6,470 nucleotides of DNA from contig ONMY01000107.1 of assembly GCA_900318975.1 (NCBI GenBank), positions 1 to 6,470 on the forward strand. Reading direction: 5' to 3'. The number at the start of each line of letters is the position of its first letter. Position 1 is the stretch's first letter. The DNA is from an uncultured Bacillota bacterium (GTDB lineage: Bacteria > Bacillota_I > Bacilli_A > Izemoplasmatales > UBA1188). The notes under the pieces are model-generated. The model made no database searches. It saw only the letters and a program-made list of their open reading frames with translations, and had not been told where the DNA came from. Below, in pieces: positions 4,331-6,470 of the stretch. Both the position numbers and the translations under genes were made by a program.

Positions 4331-5803
4331 ATGATAATTAATATATTTGCACTTTCATTTATAGAAAGACTTGAAAGTCTAAATAATCCTGCACAAATTA
4401 TCATATCGATCGCGATAATGCTTTTTAGTGGTTTTTTATTTACGAGAATTACTAAACTTTTAAGACTTCCAAATGTTACAGCCTATATCCTTGCAGGAAT
4501 ATTAATTGGGCCATTCGTCTTAAACTTAATTCCAGAAAAAGTAATAACTGGCACATCATTTCTTTCTGATATTGCCCTTGCGTTTATTGCCTTTTCTACT
4601 GGTGAATTCTTTAAGATAGATGTCTTAAAGAAGAATGGTGCTAAAGTTGTAGTTATTACAATTTTAGAGGCTGTACTTGCATCTATCTTAATATTTGTAT
4701 TAAGCTATCTCATATTAAAACTATCATTAACGTTCTCAATAATACTTGCAGCACTCGCAAGCGCAACTGCCCCAGCATCTACAATGATGACTATAAGAAA
4801 GACAAATGACAAAAGTGATTTTGTAGACACACTCCTTCAAGTAGTTGCCCTAGATGATATCGTATGTTTAGTTTTATATAGCGTTGCGATTTCTATCGCA
4901 AACGCCTCGAATGCAAGTGGAACTTTCAACTTCTTAGTTGATATTCTCTTACCACTTGGAAAGACTATTGGATCACTCATAGTTGGTGGACTATTTGGAC
5001 TATTTTTAAAACTCCTAATGCCTGAATCAAGATCTAATGATAATAAACTAATTATCGGTGTTGCGACTCTCTTCACATTCTGTGGGCTTTGTGCAATCAT
5101 CGATACATCACCACTACTTGGCTGTATGGCAATGGGAATGGTATTTATAAATATCGGTGGTAATCCTAAATTCTTTAGACAGATGAGCTATTTCTCACCA
5201 CCACTCTTATTACTATTCTTTGTAAGAAGTGGTGCCAATTTCAAACTAGATGCTCTATTTAGAGCTGAGGGAATTGGAGCACTTTCTGTACCACTATTCT
5301 TAGTTGGAATATTATATTTCATAATTAGAATAATCGGTAAATATGGTGGTGCATATCTTGGAAGTCTCACCGTTAAAAAGGATAAGAATGTAAGAAATTA
5401 TTTAGGCCTTGCCTTAATCCCTCAAGCCGGTGTTGCAATCGGTCTTGCAGCACTGGGTGCTAGAAGTCTTGGTGGAACAATGGGAGAAGATTTAGAGACT
5501 ATAATTCTTGCATCAAGTGTCCTATATGAACTAATTGGACCTGCATGTGCTAAACTCTCATTATATCTTTCTAAATCATATTCATCTAATCTAGAAGATT
5601 TAACTGAAGTTGCGGCTATCGATTCAAGTGGAAACGCTAAGAGCGATGTTGAACTCTTAATAGAAAGAATAGATGAGATTAAGAAGACTCAAGAATTTAG
5701 AGAGATTACACCTGAAGAAGAAGCTTTCACGGAAGCTTCAATAGAAAACTATTACAACAATGAAGTCTATCAAAGAAACAGAAAATGGAGGAATAGAAGA
5801 TGA
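4331..5803 (+). CDS. Cation:proton antiporter, CPA2 (Na+/H+ exchanger) family
   Basis: The protein has 490 residues (491 if it starts at GTG 4328, the numbering used here). It is a membrane antiporter of the CPA2/NapA-like fold with about 12-13 helices over residues 22-415. Landmarks are LLRLPNVTAYILAGILIGP (45-62, the family's 'P.v.gyilaGillGP' segment), an unwound-helix motif ATAPAST (146-152), the ion-binding pair DD at 176-177 in ALDDIV, RIIGKYGGAYLG (334-345, with a Lys where the NhaA/NapA core Lys lies), and IPQAGVAIGLA (364-374). The Asp-Asp pair is the type found in electrogenic Na+/H+ antiporters, whereas KefB/KefC carry Gln-Asp. This points to Na+(Li+)/H+ exchange rather than K+ efflux, an inference. 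After residue 415 there is an acidic cytoplasmic tail of about 75 residues ending in a basic cluster. No TrkA-N/RCK or USP domain is seen. The TGA stop overlaps the next gene's ATG, so it is translationally coupled to an MgtC homologue. Confidence 0.9.
   Translation: MIINIFALSFIERLESLNNPAQIIISIAIMLFSGFLFTRITKLLRLPNVTAYILAGILIGPFVLNLIPEKVITGTSFLSDIALAFIAFSTGEFFKIDVLKKNGAKVVVITILEAVLASILIFVLSYLILKLSLTFSIILAALASATAPASTMMTIRKTNDKSDFVDTLLQVVALDDIVCLVLYSVAISIANASNASGTFNFLVDILLPLGKTIGSLIVGGLFGLFLKLLMPESRSNDNKLIIGVATLFTFCGLCAIIDTSPLLGCMAMGMVFINIGGNPKFFRQMSYFSPPLLLLFFVRSGANFKLDALFRAEGIGALSVPLFLVGILYFIIRIIGKYGGAYLGSLTVKKDKNVRNYLGLALIPQAGVAIGLAALGARSLGGTMGEDLETIILASSVLYELIGPACAKLSLYLSKSYSSNLEDLTEVAAIDSSGNAKSDVELLIERIDEIKKTQEFREITPEEEAFTEASIENYYNNEVYQRNRKWRNRR
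5787..5791 (+). promoter_or_regulatory. Ribosome binding site of the mgtC-like gene
   Basis: GGAGG, inside the last codons of the antiporter gene, lies 8 nt before the ATG at 5800. It supports a start that overlaps the antiporter stop as ATGA. Confidence 0.8.
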
Positions 5804-6470
5804 TATTTTATGTTAAAGACGCACTAGGAAGCCTTCTTGGCGAATGGGCAGAAAATGTTACAGTTGGTAGCGTTATCCTAAGATTAATGCTTGCATTAAT
5901 ATTTGGTGCAATAATCGGTAGTGAAAGATCTACAAAGCGTCATGCTGCTGGACTTAGAACTTTTATACTTGCGATGTTTTCTGGCACAATTGCGATGCTT
6001 GTTGATTCAGTGCTTGAAAATGGATTATATCTTGTAAGTGCATCTGTAGTAATCGGTCTTGCGATTATGGCCACAAACACAACCATTTTCTCATCACGTA
6101 GTCAAATTAAAGGTATTACGACATCAGTAGCCCTTTGGGTATCTGCGATAATCGGTGTTACAATTGGTGCAGGACTTTATGTTATAAGTATAATTAGTTT
6201 TGTGTTATTAGTATTAAGTATATCTTTATTCCCAACCTTCGAACAATACATGAAGAATAGATCAAATCATTTTGAAATACACCTAGAACTAAAGAATGCA
6301 TCATATTTAACTAATTTTATTGATACAATAAGAAAACTAGGATTAAAGATAGATGATATCGAATCTAATCCAGCATATTTAAATAGTGGTTTAAGCGTAT
6401 ACTCAATGGCTATTTCAATAAGTAGTGAAGAACTCAAAAAATATAAGACTCATACAGAAATAATAGAAGC
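5800..6470 (+). CDS. MgtC/SapB family membrane protein (3' partial)
   Basis: The frame is open from the ATG at 5800 to the end of the window (223 complete codons), so the gene continues beyond it. The N-terminal domain shows the MgtC signature: RLMLALIFGAIIGSER (residues 28-43), then AGLRTF (50-55), two further helices, and KGITTSVALWVSAIIGVTIGAGLY (from about 104), matching the family's 'kGlTTAaslWvtaaiG.aiGaG.y'. About five helices end near residue 147. A soluble C-terminal region follows (from about 155), with alternating strand/helix pattern (FEIHLELKN, then a helix and LKIDDIE), consistent with the ACT-like domain found in many MgtC proteins. MgtC itself supports growth in low Mg2+ and survival in macrophages and modulates F-type ATP synthase in Salmonella. 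Non-pathogen homologues are less defined and may act in cation homeostasis. The ATGA overlap with the CPA2 antiporter suggests they act together. No Mg2+-sensing leader is seen before it. Confidence 0.9.
   Translation, partial: MIFYVKDALGSLLGEWAENVTVGSVILRLMLALIFGAIIGSERSTKRHAAGLRTFILAMFSGTIAMLVDSVLENGLYLVSASVVIGLAIMATNTTIFSSRSQIKGITTSVALWVSAIIGVTIGAGLYVISIISFVLLVLSISLFPTFEQYMKNRSNHFEIHLELKNASYLTNFIDTIRKLGLKIDDIESNPAYLNSGLSVYSMAISISSEELKKYKTHTEIIE

Noticed and set aside
4837..5100. Minus-strand open frame inside the antiporter gene
   Set aside because: Antisense shadow of conserved transmembrane helices; no start context or domain.
1..6470. Defence system, toxin-antitoxin pair, CRISPR array or mobile element
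   Set aside because: No direct repeat-spacer pattern, transposase, integrase, nuclease or toxin-like small gene pair is seen; gene content is housekeeping transport and envelope.

Overview
The window is a stretch of AT-rich bacterial chromosome (roughly 30% GC by eye). It is packed with co-directional plus-strand genes that have strong GGAGG-type ribosome binding sites, prefer AGA for arginine, and use TGA as a real stop codon at 2596-2598 and 5801-5803. This fits a low-GC Firmicutes or related wall-less/Erysipelotrichia-like lineage using the standard bacterial code. It argues against Mycoplasma-type TGA=Trp decoding. The species cannot be named from the sequence. No mobile elements, CRISPR arrays, tRNA or rRNA genes were seen.

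Layout. (1) 2-775: 3' part of an alpha/beta-hydrolase gene whose start lies outside the window. (2) 776-848: short spacer with a perfect 10-bp inverted repeat whose right arm overlaps a near-consensus promoter. (3) 849-1649: lipoprotein with a DUF4097-like repeat domain, whose TSG motif recurs exactly every 19 residues. (4) 1650-1839: spacer with an intrinsic terminator (1702-1734), a second good promoter (1739-1767) and a short structured leader (about 1774-1839). (5) 1840-2598 and 2595-3257: a VUT/YhhQ-type queuosine-precursor transporter overlapping an SDR oxidoreductase by ATGA. (6) 3299-6470: four tightly spaced membrane-protein genes. They are a small three-helix protein, a six-helix protein of unknown function, a CPA2-type cation:proton antiporter, and an MgtC-family protein that overlaps the antiporter by ATGA and runs off the window's end.

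How the genes may work together. The transporter/SDR pair looks like one transcription unit controlled by a compact leader. Its position and some of its sequence resemble a preQ1-I riboswitch, which would suit a queuosine-precursor importer, but the match is imperfect. The last four genes look like an ion-homeostasis or envelope operon, with antiporter and MgtC homologue translationally coupled. The most interesting items are the divergent preQ1-like leader, the unexplained SDR coupled to the transporter, and the antiporter-MgtC coupling. No wholly new system is demonstrated.
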